The notes: generated by a model from the letters alone, not told the origin. A stretch of DNA of 64,000 nucleotides from Vibrio parahaemolyticus (GCF_900460535.1 NZ_UHIL01000002.1:1674001-1738000); one strand, 5' to 3'; shown: positions 17,980 to 27,973, counted from the first letter of the stretch. Made by a program: numbers and translations.

Positions 17980-20435
17980 TGTCAGCAGTATCTTCAAGTG
18001 AAGTAACATCTTCAGATCAACGTGGATTGAAGCAACACTCTCCGAATAAAAGTTTGGTGCGTTGGAGTTTGGGCGAAATTAGGCAAGGAAACCTTTGGCC
18101 GATCAGCGTCGCTCTGGTGTTGGTCATCGCGAGTATTTTTGCATTGTCTGCACTTGCATCTCGTATGGAGCAAGTGATTGTCAAGCAGGGCAAGGATGCA
18201 TTAACAGCGGATGCGGTGTTCGTTTCCGCAAACCCATTATCTGACTCGCTATTAAAATCGACAGAGCAACTTGAGCGCTCCGTTATGACCCGATTTTCGA
18301 CCATGGCTTTTAGCGATAACGGAATGCAGCTTATTTCTGTACGAGGTGTCGATGAAAGTTATCCTTTAATGGGAGAGTTGGTTTTAGATGGGAATGAGTC
18401 AGGTCGCGTGAAGCCTAACCAGCTTTGGTTAGACGAACGCATTATGGCTCAATTAGAAGTTAACAAAGGTGACAATGTCACCATTGGTGATGCAGATTTC
18501 ACCGTTTCAGGTGCCGTGCTGATGGAGCCGGGTTTAAGTTTCAATCCATTCCAACAAATGCCTGCTGCGTATATTCACCAAAGCGACGTAGAAAAAACAG
18601 GCGCGATACAAGTCGGCAGTCGAGTGCAGTATCGACTGTTTCTAAAAGCTGACAATGCGGCGCTAAAGCAACTCCAAGATAAGACAGTTCTGTCACCAAG
18701 TGATCGCTGGCGTACTCAAGATACCGCGAGTCGCAGCAATGAAGTTTTTGATCGCACTACACAGTATTTATCATTGACCGTAGCTATCGTCATAATTATG
18801 GCCGCGACAACGTTGGTTCTTACTTGCCAAAACTACGTGAATAGCCGAACTCAAACCATCGCAATGTTGAAAAGCCTTGGCGCGAGCAGACGTTGGATAG
18901 AAAAGTGGTTATTGATTCAAGTTGCCATTCTATTGGTAACCGCCAGCATTGTCGGACTCATTCTGGGTAGCGGCTTGGAATATTTGTTACGTATTCCTCT
19001 GAAAGATCTCTTGCCAAACCCATTACCGAGTTACGGCGTCACTCCGTTTATTGTCGCTGTGGTTTCTGCCATTCTCATCACCGTTCCGGCGCTTGGTATC
19101 CCGCTACTTGGCTTAATTAAGACACCAGCACTTGAGGTTTTACAGCAGGGCACAGCGCAACGATCTTGGAAGCGACTGCTGCTCGTTCTTGTCCCTGTGC
19201 TTCCATTGCTCGCGTTGTACGCAAACAACACTTTGGTCTGGATTGTACTTGCGGGTATTGCAGCACTATTTGTCGTGTTGGCCGGATTAAGCATCGCATT
19301 GACGAAGTTATTCTCCCGCTTTGCCACCAAACCAGCGATGAAGTTGGCACTGAGCCGGATCAACCGCACGCCTATAACCAGCGGTCTGCAGTTTGGTGCG
19401 CTGTCGCTTTCTTTGATGCTCCTTTCCATTATTTGGCTTGTCCGTAGCGATATCCTCGCAGATTGGGAACGGACTTTGCCTGCGGATGCGCCTAATGTAT
19501 TCGCATTAAACATTGCCGATCATGAACTGGCTAACTACCTAGAAACACTGGATAAAAATGGAGTGACGCGGTCACAAGCATTTCCAATTATTCGAGGACG
19601 ACTCACAGAGATTAATGGCCAAAACGTTAAAGACGTTGAATATGAAGGGGAAGGCTCTGACGCAATCCGTCGAGAGCTTAACTTAACATGGGGTGATCAG
19701 TTACCAGAATATAATGACGTTCTTTCAGGAAAATGGACGAACGCAAACAGTGTTTCTGTTGAGGCAGATGTCGCGCGCGATTTGGGTATTCAACTTGGAG
19801 ACGAATTAAGGTTTGTTATCAACAGCCAAAACTTTGATGCGACGGTGGATACCATTCGTCATGTTGAGTGGCGAGATATGAAGCCTAACTTCTATTTCAT
19901 CTTTTCTTCTGATGTGATGGCAAATGTTCCGGGTTCATATTTAATTAGCTACCGAATCAATGAAGGAAACGAATCGCTGCTTACATCAATGTCGAGAGCG
20001 CACCCAACAGTTTCTGTGTTAGACATCCGAACTATGGGAGAGAAAATACAGGCACTAATACAACAAATCGTTTCTGCGATCACTATTCTTGCTTTGTTAG
20101 GCGTAGTTGCAGGGCTATTGCTCATTTTTACATTATTGCGCTTGAGCTTGTCTCAACGTCAGCAAGAAATCCGTCTGTATCGTACGCTCGGCTCAAGCAA
20201 AAAACGGATTAATACAACCTTGTGGGCGGAATACGGAATTATGGCGCTTGTCGCAAGTTCTGTCGCCGTTACGGCTGCCGAAGCCTGTGTAGCAGCAGTG
20301 ATGAAGTATGGGTTTGACCTCAATGCTCAAATTCACCCTGAATTGTGGATAGCTTTACCGTTAGCCACTTTCGTTACACTGGCACTTGTTGTAATGAGTT
20401 TGTTGAAAAGATTGCTAACGCCAGTAAACACTTAA
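17979..20435 (+). CDS. ybbP: YbbP-type ABC transporter permease (FtsX/MacB fold)
   Basis: 818 residues. One N-terminal helix (about 40-60) is followed by a MacB-like periplasmic domain, a three-helix FtsX core (about 265-385), further helices (about 395-440 and 470-490), a second large periplasmic domain, and a final three-helix FtsX core (about 690-810). This duplicated ten-helix layout is the YbbP/LolCE-like plan. It is coupled to ybbA by one-base stop/start overlap. Adjacent TesA is periplasmic, which suggests a lipid- or ester-related function, as inference. A stem-loop follows the gene. Confidence 0.9.
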   Translation: MSAVSSSEVTSSDQRGLKQHSPNKSLVRWSLGEIRQGNLWPISVALVLVIASIFALSALASRMEQVIVKQGKDALTADAVFVSANPLSDSLLKSTEQLERSVMTRFSTMAFSDNGMQLISVRGVDESYPLMGELVLDGNESGRVKPNQLWLDERIMAQLEVNKGDNVTIGDADFTVSGAVLMEPGLSFNPFQQMPAAYIHQSDVEKTGAIQVGSRVQYRLFLKADNAALKQLQDKTVLSPSDRWRTQDTASRSNEVFDRTTQYLSLTVAIVIIMAATTLVLTCQNYVNSRTQTIAMLKSLGASRRWIEKWLLIQVAILLVTASIVGLILGSGLEYLLRIPLKDLLPNPLPSYGVTPFIVAVVSAILITVPALGIPLLGLIKTPALEVLQQGTAQRSWKRLLLVLVPVLPLLALYANNTLVWIVLAGIAALFVVLAGLSIALTKLFSRFATKPAMKLALSRINRTPITSGLQFGALSLSLMLLSIIWLVRSDILADWERTLPADAPNVFALNIADHELANYLETLDKNGVTRSQAFPIIRGRLTEINGQNVKDVEYEGEGSDAIRRELNLTWGDQLPEYNDVLSGKWTNANSVSVEADVARDLGIQLGDELRFVINSQNFDATVDTIRHVEWRDMKPNFYFIFSSDVMANVPGSYLISYRINEGNESLLTSMSRAHPTVSVLDIRTMGEKIQALIQQIVSAITILALLGVVAGLLLIFTLLRLSLSQRQQEIRLYRTLGSSKKRINTTLWAEYGIMALVASSVAVTAAEACVAAVMKYGFDLNAQIHPELWIALPLATFVTLALVVMSLLKRLLTPVNT

Positions 20436-20777
20436 TACCCATTTATATAACTAACGCGGACTCACTCCATGACATTTTTATTTTAGTTATCCACAAAAAC
20501 GGTGGATAACTTTTGGGATAACTGGAGAGGTCAAAAATAGGGGTGATTCCGCAAGCTTTACGCCATGGGTCTTAGAGTGGGATTCTTATACACAACAGGC
20601 TAAAAATTCGCTCATCAAACCACTTCGTCAAGCACTTTTTTTGCAATTTTTTTATTCCGTAAAGCAACTTTTAAAGTTATCGCAAACCCATGAACTTTTT
20701 GTGATTTTAATCATGCCCAAACCCGAGTAGAATCACGGTTAGTAAAGATTTCTCCTTATAAAATTTTTAGTGAAGCA
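20436..20777 (+). other. 342-base intergenic region
   Basis: The region holds the ybbP terminator-like hairpin with DnaA-box sequence (20485-20514), a long AT-rich stretch and the promoter of the FAD oxidoreductase. A CRP-like half-conserved element TGTGA-N6-TCATG lies at 20700-20715. No reading frame with a ribosome-binding site was seen. Confidence 0.5.
20485..20514 (+). terminator. perfect 10-bp hairpin, probable ybbP terminator, containing a DnaA box
   Basis: AGTTATCCAC-AAAAACG-GTGGATAACT followed by TTT. The left arm with the first loop base gives TTATCCACA, a perfect DnaA box, and the right arm gives the complementary eight of nine. The T tract is short, so termination is likely but not certain. 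Confidence 0.6.
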
Positions 20778-22211
20778 ATGAAGTCTGAGTTTCTAAGTCA
20801 TAAAGATAAACACATCGCCGTTGTAGGTGGTGGTGTAGCCGGTGCCACAGCCGCCATTCATTTTGCAGAGTTGGGATTCAAAGTCTCTGTTATTGAAAAG
20901 GGCGTCTCGTTAGTCAACGGCCCACCAATTTGTCACCTTCATGCGGGCGGTAATTTGTATCGTGAAATTTCTGAACAACAATGTTTGGATTTGCTTGCGC
21001 AATCTATAGATACGATCAGACTGTATCCTCACTCACTGAATATTCGTCCTACCATTATTGCCGTACCTCACTCTGATGGGGGTGACCCATTCGCGCTGCT
21101 GCCTCGCTTAGAGGTGATTAAAAGTGCTTACCAGGCGTTAGTCGACAAAGACGAACACAACAAAGTACTTGGCGAGCCTGAAGAGTATTTCAAACTGTAT
21201 TCGAAAGAAGAATTGCAGGAACTGGCAAAACAAAACCAACCAGAACATCCATCCACATTTGATGAATGGAGCATTCCTTTTGCTCAGCACGCTGATTTAG
21301 AACAATTAAAATATCCGGTCGTTGCCGTTCAGGAGTATGGTTGGAGCGTGTTCCGTTTAGCGGCTATTGCTAACTTAACCTTAGCAAAACTGCCGAATTC
21401 AAACGTGATTACTCAAGCGACACTGAATCAGGCTGATTGGCTTGGTGATCATTGGCAATTGACTTACGAACACAATGGCGTCAATTGTTTGCTTACTTGT
21501 GATTACTTAGTCAACGCATGTGGTTTCGAGACGGGAACTATTGATAACGCAGTTGGTGCTAAGCGTGACCGTTTAGTTGAATTCAAAGCCGCTTACGTGA
21601 CCAAATGGAACGAATGTAACCAGCAATGGCCAGAAGTCATTTTCCACGGCCCCCGTGGCACAGATAAAGGAATGGCGCAGTTAACTCCCTATGGAGATGG
21701 CTATTTCCAGCTGCACGGCATGACGAAAGAGATCACGTTGTTTGAAGATGGCTTAGTTGAAAGCACGGCACTCTCTGCTCAACCTGAGCTACCTGTTCCG
21801 TTACTGTCTAAAATTCGCAGTGGGTGGCGTGAAGAAATTTTGGGAGAAAGAACGCATAACGCAATACAACACATGGCCCAATTTATCCCTGATTACAAAA
21901 CAGCGGAAAAAGGTGGCAAAGCATTGTTTGGTGCTCAACAGATTCCAGGCACAGATCCTGTGCTTCGCGCGGCAGATGTTTCATTCGAACAAAATCACTA
22001 CGCTCGAATTGAAGTTGTGAAAGCGTCTTCTACGTTGTTAGCTGCTCAAAAAATGCTTCAGTATTGGTTTGATATCACGCCTCAACAAAATGTAGAAGCG
22101 CAACATCCAGTGACCGTTAATTGGTCTGAAGACAAAATCGAACAATACGCGATTAAACTGACCGAAGAACGAGGCTATCCGCATGCTCTAGCTGAACGCT
22201 ACGGGATGTAA
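20778..22211 (+). CDS. FAD-dependent oxidoreductase (DAO superfamily), substrate unknown
   Basis: 477 residues. An N-terminal dinucleotide-binding motif VVGGGVAGATAAIHFAELGFKVSVIEKG (about residues 15-42, GxGxxG and terminal Glu for the FAD ribose) is followed by a conserved-looking GPPICHLHAGGNLYREIS segment. Later FAD/substrate regions include NACGFETGTIDNAVG and GTDPVLRAADVSF. It resembles D-amino-acid/2-hydroxy-acid oxidases broadly, but I cannot name the substrate. It converges on pxpC through a perfect hairpin, with its own promoter in the 342-base spacer. There is no signal peptide, so it acts in the cytoplasm or at the inner face of the membrane. Confidence 0.75.
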   Translation: MKSEFLSHKDKHIAVVGGGVAGATAAIHFAELGFKVSVIEKGVSLVNGPPICHLHAGGNLYREISEQQCLDLLAQSIDTIRLYPHSLNIRPTIIAVPHSDGGDPFALLPRLEVIKSAYQALVDKDEHNKVLGEPEEYFKLYSKEELQELAKQNQPEHPSTFDEWSIPFAQHADLEQLKYPVVAVQEYGWSVFRLAAIANLTLAKLPNSNVITQATLNQADWLGDHWQLTYEHNGVNCLLTCDYLVNACGFETGTIDNAVGAKRDRLVEFKAAYVTKWNECNQQWPEVIFHGPRGTDKGMAQLTPYGDGYFQLHGMTKEITLFEDGLVESTALSAQPELPVPLLSKIRSGWREEILGERTHNAIQHMAQFIPDYKTAEKGGKALFGAQQIPGTDPVLRAADVSFEQNHYARIEVVKASSTLLAAQKMLQYWFDITPQQNVEAQHPVTVNWSEDKIEQYAIKLTEERGYPHALAERYGM

Positions 22212-22229
22212 ACAGCCAAAAACTGAATA

Positions 22230-22256
22230 GGGCTCAGTAGCCAAAAAACTGAGCCC
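22230..22256. terminator. perfect hairpin at the convergent ends of the FAD oxidoreductase and pxpC
   Basis: GGGCTCAGT / ACTGAGCCC with a nine-base loop. The pxpC stop codon lies inside the stem. No long T run follows on either strand, so it is a weak or Rho-assisted terminator. The 13-mer AGCCAAAAACTGA is repeated (with one extra A) around it. Confidence 0.55.
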
Positions 22257-23169
22257 ACTGACACCACACATCCTGCAAACCTTGTCTATCACCCTTGATG
22301 AAACGCACTTTCTGACCCGGCTTCGCTTGCGCTAATCTAGGCAAATCTATTCTTGCAACACAACCAAGCTTTGGATACCCGCCAATGGTTTGGTGGTCAT
22401 TGAGTAATACAATCGGATTACCATCATGGGGAATTTGAATGGCGCCTAGCGCGATCCCTTCAGACAAGATGCCATCATAAGGTGGCTTTACCGTATTTCC
22501 TTCAAGGCGATAGCCCATTCGATTAGAGTCTGGCGATATCGCAAAGCTTCCCGAATAGAGTTTTTCTTTAGCTTCAACACTGAAATCATCACATTGATAA
22601 CCTTCAATAACGCGTAGTGTAATTGGCAAGTTGTAATCTGGCTTGAAACGAAATGTCATGATTCTTGGTTTATGGTTAGGTAATGAATGAGCGTCAAAAG
22701 GGAGAACATCTCCAGCTTTTAGAGCGTTACCATTGGCTTCTAGTCCACCTAATGCTTCACGAAGCACGGTCGATGAGCTCCCAAGGTGCTCAGGCACATT
22801 GAAGCCACCTTTTACAGCGAGATAGGCGCGAAGGCCATTTCTCGCCATTCCGAACTGAAGCTTTTGCCCTTTTTTTATCGAAAAATCCGACCAATTAGCA
22901 ATAGGGTGACCATCTACTGATGCATTAAGATCGCCGCCACAAATTGCCAGGTGACAGTCTTGTAAGGCGACAAAACAAGCATTGCCTAGCGTAATCTCGA
23001 TTGCTGAGCAATTCACACGATTTCCAAGTAAATGATTAGCCCAACTGTAGGCGTAATCATCAACAGGGCCACCTTGCGTTATCCCGATGTGAGCAAGACC
23101 AAAACGGCCAAAGTCTTGAATCAGTGACAAAGGCCCTGACTTTTCAACTAATAATCCTGATGCGCTCAT
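22234..23169 (-). CDS. pxpC: 5-oxoprolinase subunit C (biotin-dependent carboxyltransferase family)
   Basis: 311 residues with PxpC/KipA features: GPLSLIQDFGRFGLAHIGITQGGPVDDYAY at the N-terminus, AICGGDLNA, and near the end LLNDHQTIGGYPKLGCV. It forms the ATP-dependent 5-oxoproline hydrolase with PxpA and PxpB, recycling pyroglutamate to glutamate. Its start overlaps the pxpB stop by four bases (ATGA). The three genes are clearly one operon read leftward. Confidence 0.94.
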   Translation of the reverse strand: MSASGLLVEKSGPLSLIQDFGRFGLAHIGITQGGPVDDYAYSWANHLLGNRVNCSAIEITLGNACFVALQDCHLAICGGDLNASVDGHPIANWSDFSIKKGQKLQFGMARNGLRAYLAVKGGFNVPEHLGSSSTVLREALGGLEANGNALKAGDVLPFDAHSLPNHKPRIMTFRFKPDYNLPITLRVIEGYQCDDFSVEAKEKLYSGSFAISPDSNRMGYRLEGNTVKPPYDGILSEGIALGAIQIPHDGNPIVLLNDHQTIGGYPKLGCVARIDLPRLAQAKPGQKVRFIKGDRQGLQDVWCQWAQFFGY

Positions 23170-23849
23170 AACGCTCCCCCTAATTCAAGAAATTCCTGTT
23201 TTGATACCGCATAAAACGTGACCTTGTCACCAACTTCAAAAGGAATAAAAGGAGGAGTATCCGAAAAGAGTGAGAGTGGAGAACGACCTATGATATTCCA
23301 ACCACCTGGACTGTCTGATGGGTAAACGGCGGTCTTACTATCGGCAATGCCGACACTTCCTGATGGCACAAACGTTCTCGGCGTTTTTAACCTAGGCATG
23401 GTGATACTCTCTTCGACATCAGAAAGAAAGGCGAAGCCAGGTGCAAACCCAATCGCAGAAACGGTATATACTGGCTTTGTATGAGCATCAATAAGCGCGC
23501 CGATATCAATGCCTTGTTCTTCAAAACGCTTCAAATCTAAAGCAGTTTCTTCCGAGTAATAAACGGGTATCGAAATTTCGTTAGGTTCACCCTTGTCGGC
23601 TTTATTTGGATCAAAAGCGACTAAGATATTGTGCAGTATGCCGACTAACTGAAATTCACTGATTCTGAACGGTAAGTAATCAATTAACACGGTTCGATAG
23701 GAAGGAACGATATTCATGACAATATGAGACAGATGTTGGTTCATTGCTCGCGCTAACTGTCCAATTGAGTTTTCAGAAATGGTTTCATCAAATCGAATCA
23801 AAATGCTGCATTCAGAAACCAAATCAATCGAGAACTTTGTTTGATGCAT
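23166..23849 (-). CDS. pxpB: 5-oxoprolinase subunit B
   Basis: 227 residues of the KipI/PxpB (AHS1) family, with the motif IGFAPGFAFLSDV, RLKTPRTFVPSGSVGIAD and QTAVYP-like SKTAVYPSDSPGGWNIIGRSP blocks that define the family. Partner of PxpC in the carboxyltransferase-like unit. The ATG overlaps the pxpA stop by one base and its end overlaps pxpC, so the operon is translationally coupled. Confidence 0.94.
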   Translation of the reverse strand: MHQTKFSIDLVSECSILIRFDETISENSIGQLARAMNQHLSHIVMNIVPSYRTVLIDYLPFRISEFQLVGILHNILVAFDPNKADKGEPNEISIPVYYSEETALDLKRFEEQGIDIGALIDAHTKPVYTVSAIGFAPGFAFLSDVEESITMPRLKTPRTFVPSGSVGIADSKTAVYPSDSPGGWNIIGRSPLSLFSDTPPFIPFEVGDKVTFYAVSKQEFLELGGAL

Positions 23850-24604
23850 TAATTTCCTCCGGAGTAGAGGCTTTGACGAATTTTTTGAATCAAAGCGATC
23901 GACTCTTCATTGTCTCCATGGACGCATATTGTGTCCGCTTCTAACAAGATATAACTGCCTGAAGCGGTTTTTACTCGGCCCGAATCAGCCAATGTTCTGA
24001 CTTGTTCTAAAATCGCAAGCTCATCTTTCAAAACGGCATTTGGATGCGTTCTTGGTGTCAACATCCCATCATCCTGATACAGGCGATCGGCAAACGCCTC
24101 AAACAACAATGGCACATCATAATCGTCCGCGATTTCTAAATATTTTTCGTTCTCTTGCGATGCAAGGATCATCAACGGTACTTTAAACAGTGCGGCTGCT
24201 TTAACGACCGCTCGAAAAACCGCATCGCTTTTCATCATATCGTTGTAAAGGGCACCATGAGGCTTGATATAACCGATATCGGTATACTGCGCACGGCACA
24301 ATGCCTGCAACGCGCCTACTTGATAGATCACCATGTTAGTAATTTCATCGCTGCTCATACTGAGGCTGCGTCGACCAAAACCTTGTAAGTCGGGATAACC
24401 GGGATGCGCACCAATATCAACATCGTGAAGATTCGCTAAGGTAATCGTGTCGTGCATCACGTTCGGATCGGAAGCGTGAAAGCCACAAGCAATGTTCGCC
24501 ATATCGACATGAGGCATCACGCTATCGTCAGCGCCCATCTTCCAAGAACCAAAGCTCTCGCCCATATCGCAATTTAATGTCAGTTGCTGTTTATTCAATG
24601 TCAT
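23849..24604 (-). CDS. pxpA: 5-oxoprolinase subunit A (LamB/YcsF family)
   Basis: 251 residues starting with LTLNCDMGESFGSWKMG, the LamB/YcsF signature (conserved DxGE), then ANIACGFHASDP, IGAHPGYPDLQGFGRR, YIKPHGALYN and ICVHGDN. It is the first gene of the pxpABC operon and provides the amidohydrolase-like subunit for 5-oxoproline cleavage. In E. coli PxpA is the obligatory partner. The promoter lies in the 319-base spacer before the divergent GGDEF gene. Confidence 0.94.
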   Translation of the reverse strand: MTLNKQQLTLNCDMGESFGSWKMGADDSVMPHVDMANIACGFHASDPNVMHDTITLANLHDVDIGAHPGYPDLQGFGRRSLSMSSDEITNMVIYQVGALQALCRAQYTDIGYIKPHGALYNDMMKSDAVFRAVVKAAALFKVPLMILASQENEKYLEIADDYDVPLLFEAFADRLYQDDGMLTPRTHPNAVLKDELAILEQVRTLADSGRVKTASGSYILLEADTICVHGDNEESIALIQKIRQSLYSGGN

Positions 24605-24923
24605 ATATTTTTAGTTACCTTAGCAATCACATCACGATGCAGGAAAAACCTTTTATCTTCAGTGACTCAGTTCATTCTTCAAACAACCAGAATGAGATTT
24701 TTACTTAGAACTCGAGCTGAGAAAGATCATTAGAGTCCAGCACGTCGTTATCGTTCTTTGATTTGATCCGAATTTTAAGGTAATTCGGTCCTTTTCAATC
24801 CAATTTTTGAGAATTTAACGTTATTTTGCTTTGCCATCATGTTAGTCTTACGGCTTCTATTGGGTGATAGTTTGCATAACAACTCTTTTGTCTTCTAGCT
24901 GTTGTTGTGCGACAGGAATATAT
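24605..24923. other. 319-base divergent intergenic region
   Basis: This contains promoters for pxpA (leftward) and the GGDEF gene (rightward). One small inverted repeat CCGAATT / AATTCGG (24768-24788) lies upstream of the GGDEF gene. Nothing else is recognisable; the composition is AT-rich. Confidence 0.45.
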
Positions 24924-26882
24924 ATGTCATTACGAGCAAAGCTTATCTGGCCGATTCTGGTTTTTATTACGGCAATCTTTGTTGCTTCAAAAGGTTATAC
25001 CTCGTACACCGCATACCAATCGTCAAAACATGAGTTGGTTGAGCAAACTCGCAAGTTAATCAATAACGTGTCTTATTCAATTAAAGATGCGCTCACAACA
25101 AAGAACAAGCGAAAAGCACAAACTATTCTGGCCGATCTTCTAGAACAGCCCAACGTTTCTAGAGTGAAGTTGTATGATAGGGCCAATGAACCTTTTGTTG
25201 TGCTTGAAGGGAGCGGGGAGTCTGCTCCAGTGCCCAGTCAAAATGAAAGAAGTAAGCTCGATGCATTAGGGTACGCGTTGTCCGCCAAGTTTTTGTACGT
25301 ACTTGAGCCTATCATCCATGAAGGGCATGTGATTGGCTCAATTCGAGTGACGTTGTCACACATTCCAATTATAAATGCGCAACATTCATTCTTGAAAGAT
25401 GCCGGCGTACTTCTGCTGATATTGGCGGCTGGTGGCATTATTTTCTACATTACCATTGATCGTATCATTCTAAGACCGTTGCTCGATCTCAACGGTGCAA
25501 TTCAAGATGTTACTTTTGGTAATGCCTCTCACGTACAAATTCGTCATCATTCTAAAGACGAACTGGGCGAAGTTATTCACGCATTCAACCGAATGATGAC
25601 CAAACTCCGAAAAAGGGAAAAACAACGCCAACATTCGTTAGCTACGCTCGAACAAAAAAGAGCATTTTCAGAAGAAGTCATTGAATCCATTCAGTATGCG
25701 TTAGTTATTACCGACAACCTTGGCACCATTATCCACAGTAATGCTGCGACTCAGCATATATTTCAGAAAACACCGGAAACATTAGAAAATGCGAATATCC
25801 GCGATCTGATAAAAACAAAAATGCCGAACGAGCTTAGCCAAATTCTTAGTCGATGCTTAGAGTGTGATGATATCCACCTTCAAAACATTGATAACGAACA
25901 GCAGCTAAGCCTAACGACTCGTCGTTTGTCTAACCACGGTTATCTTCTCTTCGCCATTCAAGACATCACAGAGATTGAAGAGGCGATGAATCGCCAGCGC
26001 GTAGCTGGTCGAGTGTTTGAAGCCAGTCAAGACGGCCTTATTGTGCTTAATCACAAAGGCGTCATCACCATGGTTAACCCAGCAGTCACCAAGCTTGTGG
26101 GTTTAGAAATCGACCAGTTAGTTGGTCAGTCTTTCATTCAAACTATTCGTTGGCGAAAATTACAAGAAATGATGCCGAGTATCATTGAGTCCATTGAAAA
26201 CTATGGCGTATGGCAAGGGGAAGTGATTGAGCAAAATCACTTAGGCTTACTTGTGCCAATGTTTGCTCGAGTAAATCGCATCGTGAAGTGCGAGGATAAC
26301 GGTTTCTACGATTTGGTCATTATTCTTACCGATCTCTCCAATGCAAAAGAGATGGAGCGCCTCGAATATCTCGCACATCATGACGCGCTTACAGGATTAG
26401 CAAATCGTTCTAAGTTCCATTTAGAGCTGGAAGATTTAGTCCAAAGATCAGGCTATCAGCGCGATGAATTTGCGGTACTTTATCTTGATCTAGATGGTTT
26501 TAAGGAAATCAACGACACATACGGCCATGACGCTGGGGATGAAGTTTTAAAACGTGTCGCAGATCGTTTGACATCGGCGACTAGGCATAGTGACTTAATC
26601 GCACGCCTGTCTGGCGATGAGTTTGTTATGCTGGTCAACCCGGCCAATCAAAAAGTCGTAACGCGAATCGCCGAGCAATTGTTAGAGAGCATCTGCGCGC
26701 CTATTGAATACAAAGGTAATGAGTTAAAAGTCGGCGTGAGCATTGGGGTGAAATTGGTTGGCGTTAATGAACGAGACGCAACCCGTATTTTAAAGAGTGC
26801 GGATACCGCAATGTACCAAGCGAAGAAAGCCGGAAAAGGGCAAGCAATATTAATGGGATGCGAATTGCAAGAGACCGTTTAA
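24924..26882 (+). CDS. membrane sensor diguanylate cyclase (HAMP-PAS-PAS-GGDEF)
   Basis: 652 residues from the ATG at 24924, chosen because AGGA lies seven bases upstream and the first helix follows at once (LIWPILVFITAIFVA). TM helices at about 8-25 and 155-177 enclose a periplasmic domain, then a HAMP region, a PAS-like domain (about 250-350), a second PAS (about 365-480), and GGDEF (about 490-650). The active site reads SGDEF and is preceded by RHSD exactly five residues earlier, a product-inhibition I-site. Probably an active, feedback-inhibited c-di-GMP synthase with an unknown periplasmic signal. Confidence 0.88.
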   Translation: MSLRAKLIWPILVFITAIFVASKGYTSYTAYQSSKHELVEQTRKLINNVSYSIKDALTTKNKRKAQTILADLLEQPNVSRVKLYDRANEPFVVLEGSGESAPVPSQNERSKLDALGYALSAKFLYVLEPIIHEGHVIGSIRVTLSHIPIINAQHSFLKDAGVLLLILAAGGIIFYITIDRIILRPLLDLNGAIQDVTFGNASHVQIRHHSKDELGEVIHAFNRMMTKLRKREKQRQHSLATLEQKRAFSEEVIESIQYALVITDNLGTIIHSNAATQHIFQKTPETLENANIRDLIKTKMPNELSQILSRCLECDDIHLQNIDNEQQLSLTTRRLSNHGYLLFAIQDITEIEEAMNRQRVAGRVFEASQDGLIVLNHKGVITMVNPAVTKLVGLEIDQLVGQSFIQTIRWRKLQEMMPSIIESIENYGVWQGEVIEQNHLGLLVPMFARVNRIVKCEDNGFYDLVIILTDLSNAKEMERLEYLAHHDALTGLANRSKFHLELEDLVQRSGYQRDEFAVLYLDLDGFKEINDTYGHDAGDEVLKRVADRLTSATRHSDLIARLSGDEFVMLVNPANQKVVTRIAEQLLESICAPIEYKGNELKVGVSIGVKLVGVNERDATRILKSADTAMYQAKKAGKGQAILMGCELQETV

Positions 26883-26936
26883 ATTGTCGCATTAAAGCTT
26901 TACACTAACCGGATTCGCGTCAGAAGGATTGATAAA

Positions 26937-27953
26937 ATGAAAGTACTTGTTACGGGTGGTATGGGCTACATTGGCAGCCACACTTGTATTCAAATGATCG
27001 AAGCTGGTATGACACCAGTTATTCTCGATAACCTATACAACAGCAAATCTACAGTCTTAGAGCGCATTGAAAAAGTATGTGACGTAAAGCCTACTTTTAT
27101 CGAAGCGGATATTCGCGATAAGGCTGCGCTTGTTGAGGCACTAAAAGCGCACAATATTGAAGCCGTTATTCACTTTGCAGGCCTAAAAGCAGTCGGAGAA
27201 TCAGTAGAAAAACCGCTTGAGTATTACGATAACAACGTAAATGGCACACTTGTTCTTGTGGACGCAATGCGTGAAGCAGGCGTGAAATCACTGGTATTTA
27301 GCTCATCTGCGACAGTTTATGGTGATCCTGCATCAGTGCCAATTACTGAGGACTTCCCAACTAGTGCGACTAACCCATACGGTCGTAGCAAGTTAATGGT
27401 AGAAGAGTGCTTAACTGACTTCCAAAAAGCGAATCCAGACTGGAGCATCACACTTCTTCGTTACTTCAACCCTGTTGGTTCGCACCCAACTGGTGAGTTA
27501 GGTGAGGACCCGCAAGGTATTCCAAACAACCTGATGCCATTTATTTCTCAAGTAGCGGTTGGTCGTCGCGAATTTCTATCTGTCTTCGGCAGTGACTACC
27601 CAACCAAAGATGGTACTGGTGTTCGTGATTACATTCACGTAATGGATCTATCAGATGGCCACGTTGCTGCGCTAGAAAAAGTCGGCAGTAAAGCTGGTTT
27701 GCACATCTACAACCTTGGTACCGGTAATGGTTACAGCGTTCTTGAAATGGTAAAAGCATTTGAAAGCGCGTGCGGTAAAAATGTGCCATACCAGCTGGTT
27801 GAACGTCGACCTGGTGACATTGCAGAATGTTGGGCAGATCCTTCAAAAGCAATGAATGAACTAGGCTGGAAAGCATCACGTACTCTTGAAGAGATGACAG
27901 GGGACACATGGCGCTGGCAATCAAATAACCCACAAGGTTACCCAGATGCATAG
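26937..27953 (+). CDS. galE: UDP-glucose 4-epimerase
   Basis: 338 residues, the standard length. NAD-binding GGMGYIGSHT, catalytic Ser region SSSATVYGDP and YxxxK in NPYGRSKLMVEE are all present, with RYFNPVGSH and the C-terminal LVERRPGDIAECWADP. It interconverts UDP-glucose and UDP-galactose for LPS and capsule sugars. It has AGAAGGA before the ATG and starts 54 bases after the GGDEF gene. No other gal genes are adjacent. Confidence 0.96.
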   Translation: MKVLVTGGMGYIGSHTCIQMIEAGMTPVILDNLYNSKSTVLERIEKVCDVKPTFIEADIRDKAALVEALKAHNIEAVIHFAGLKAVGESVEKPLEYYDNNVNGTLVLVDAMREAGVKSLVFSSSATVYGDPASVPITEDFPTSATNPYGRSKLMVEECLTDFQKANPDWSITLLRYFNPVGSHPTGELGEDPQGIPNNLMPFISQVAVGRREFLSVFGSDYPTKDGTGVRDYIHVMDLSDGHVAALEKVGSKAGLHIYNLGTGNGYSVLEMVKAFESACGKNVPYQLVERRPGDIAECWADPSKAMNELGWKASRTLEEMTGDTWRWQSNNPQGYPDA

Positions 27954-27973
27954 CCTTTTAACACAATAACAAC

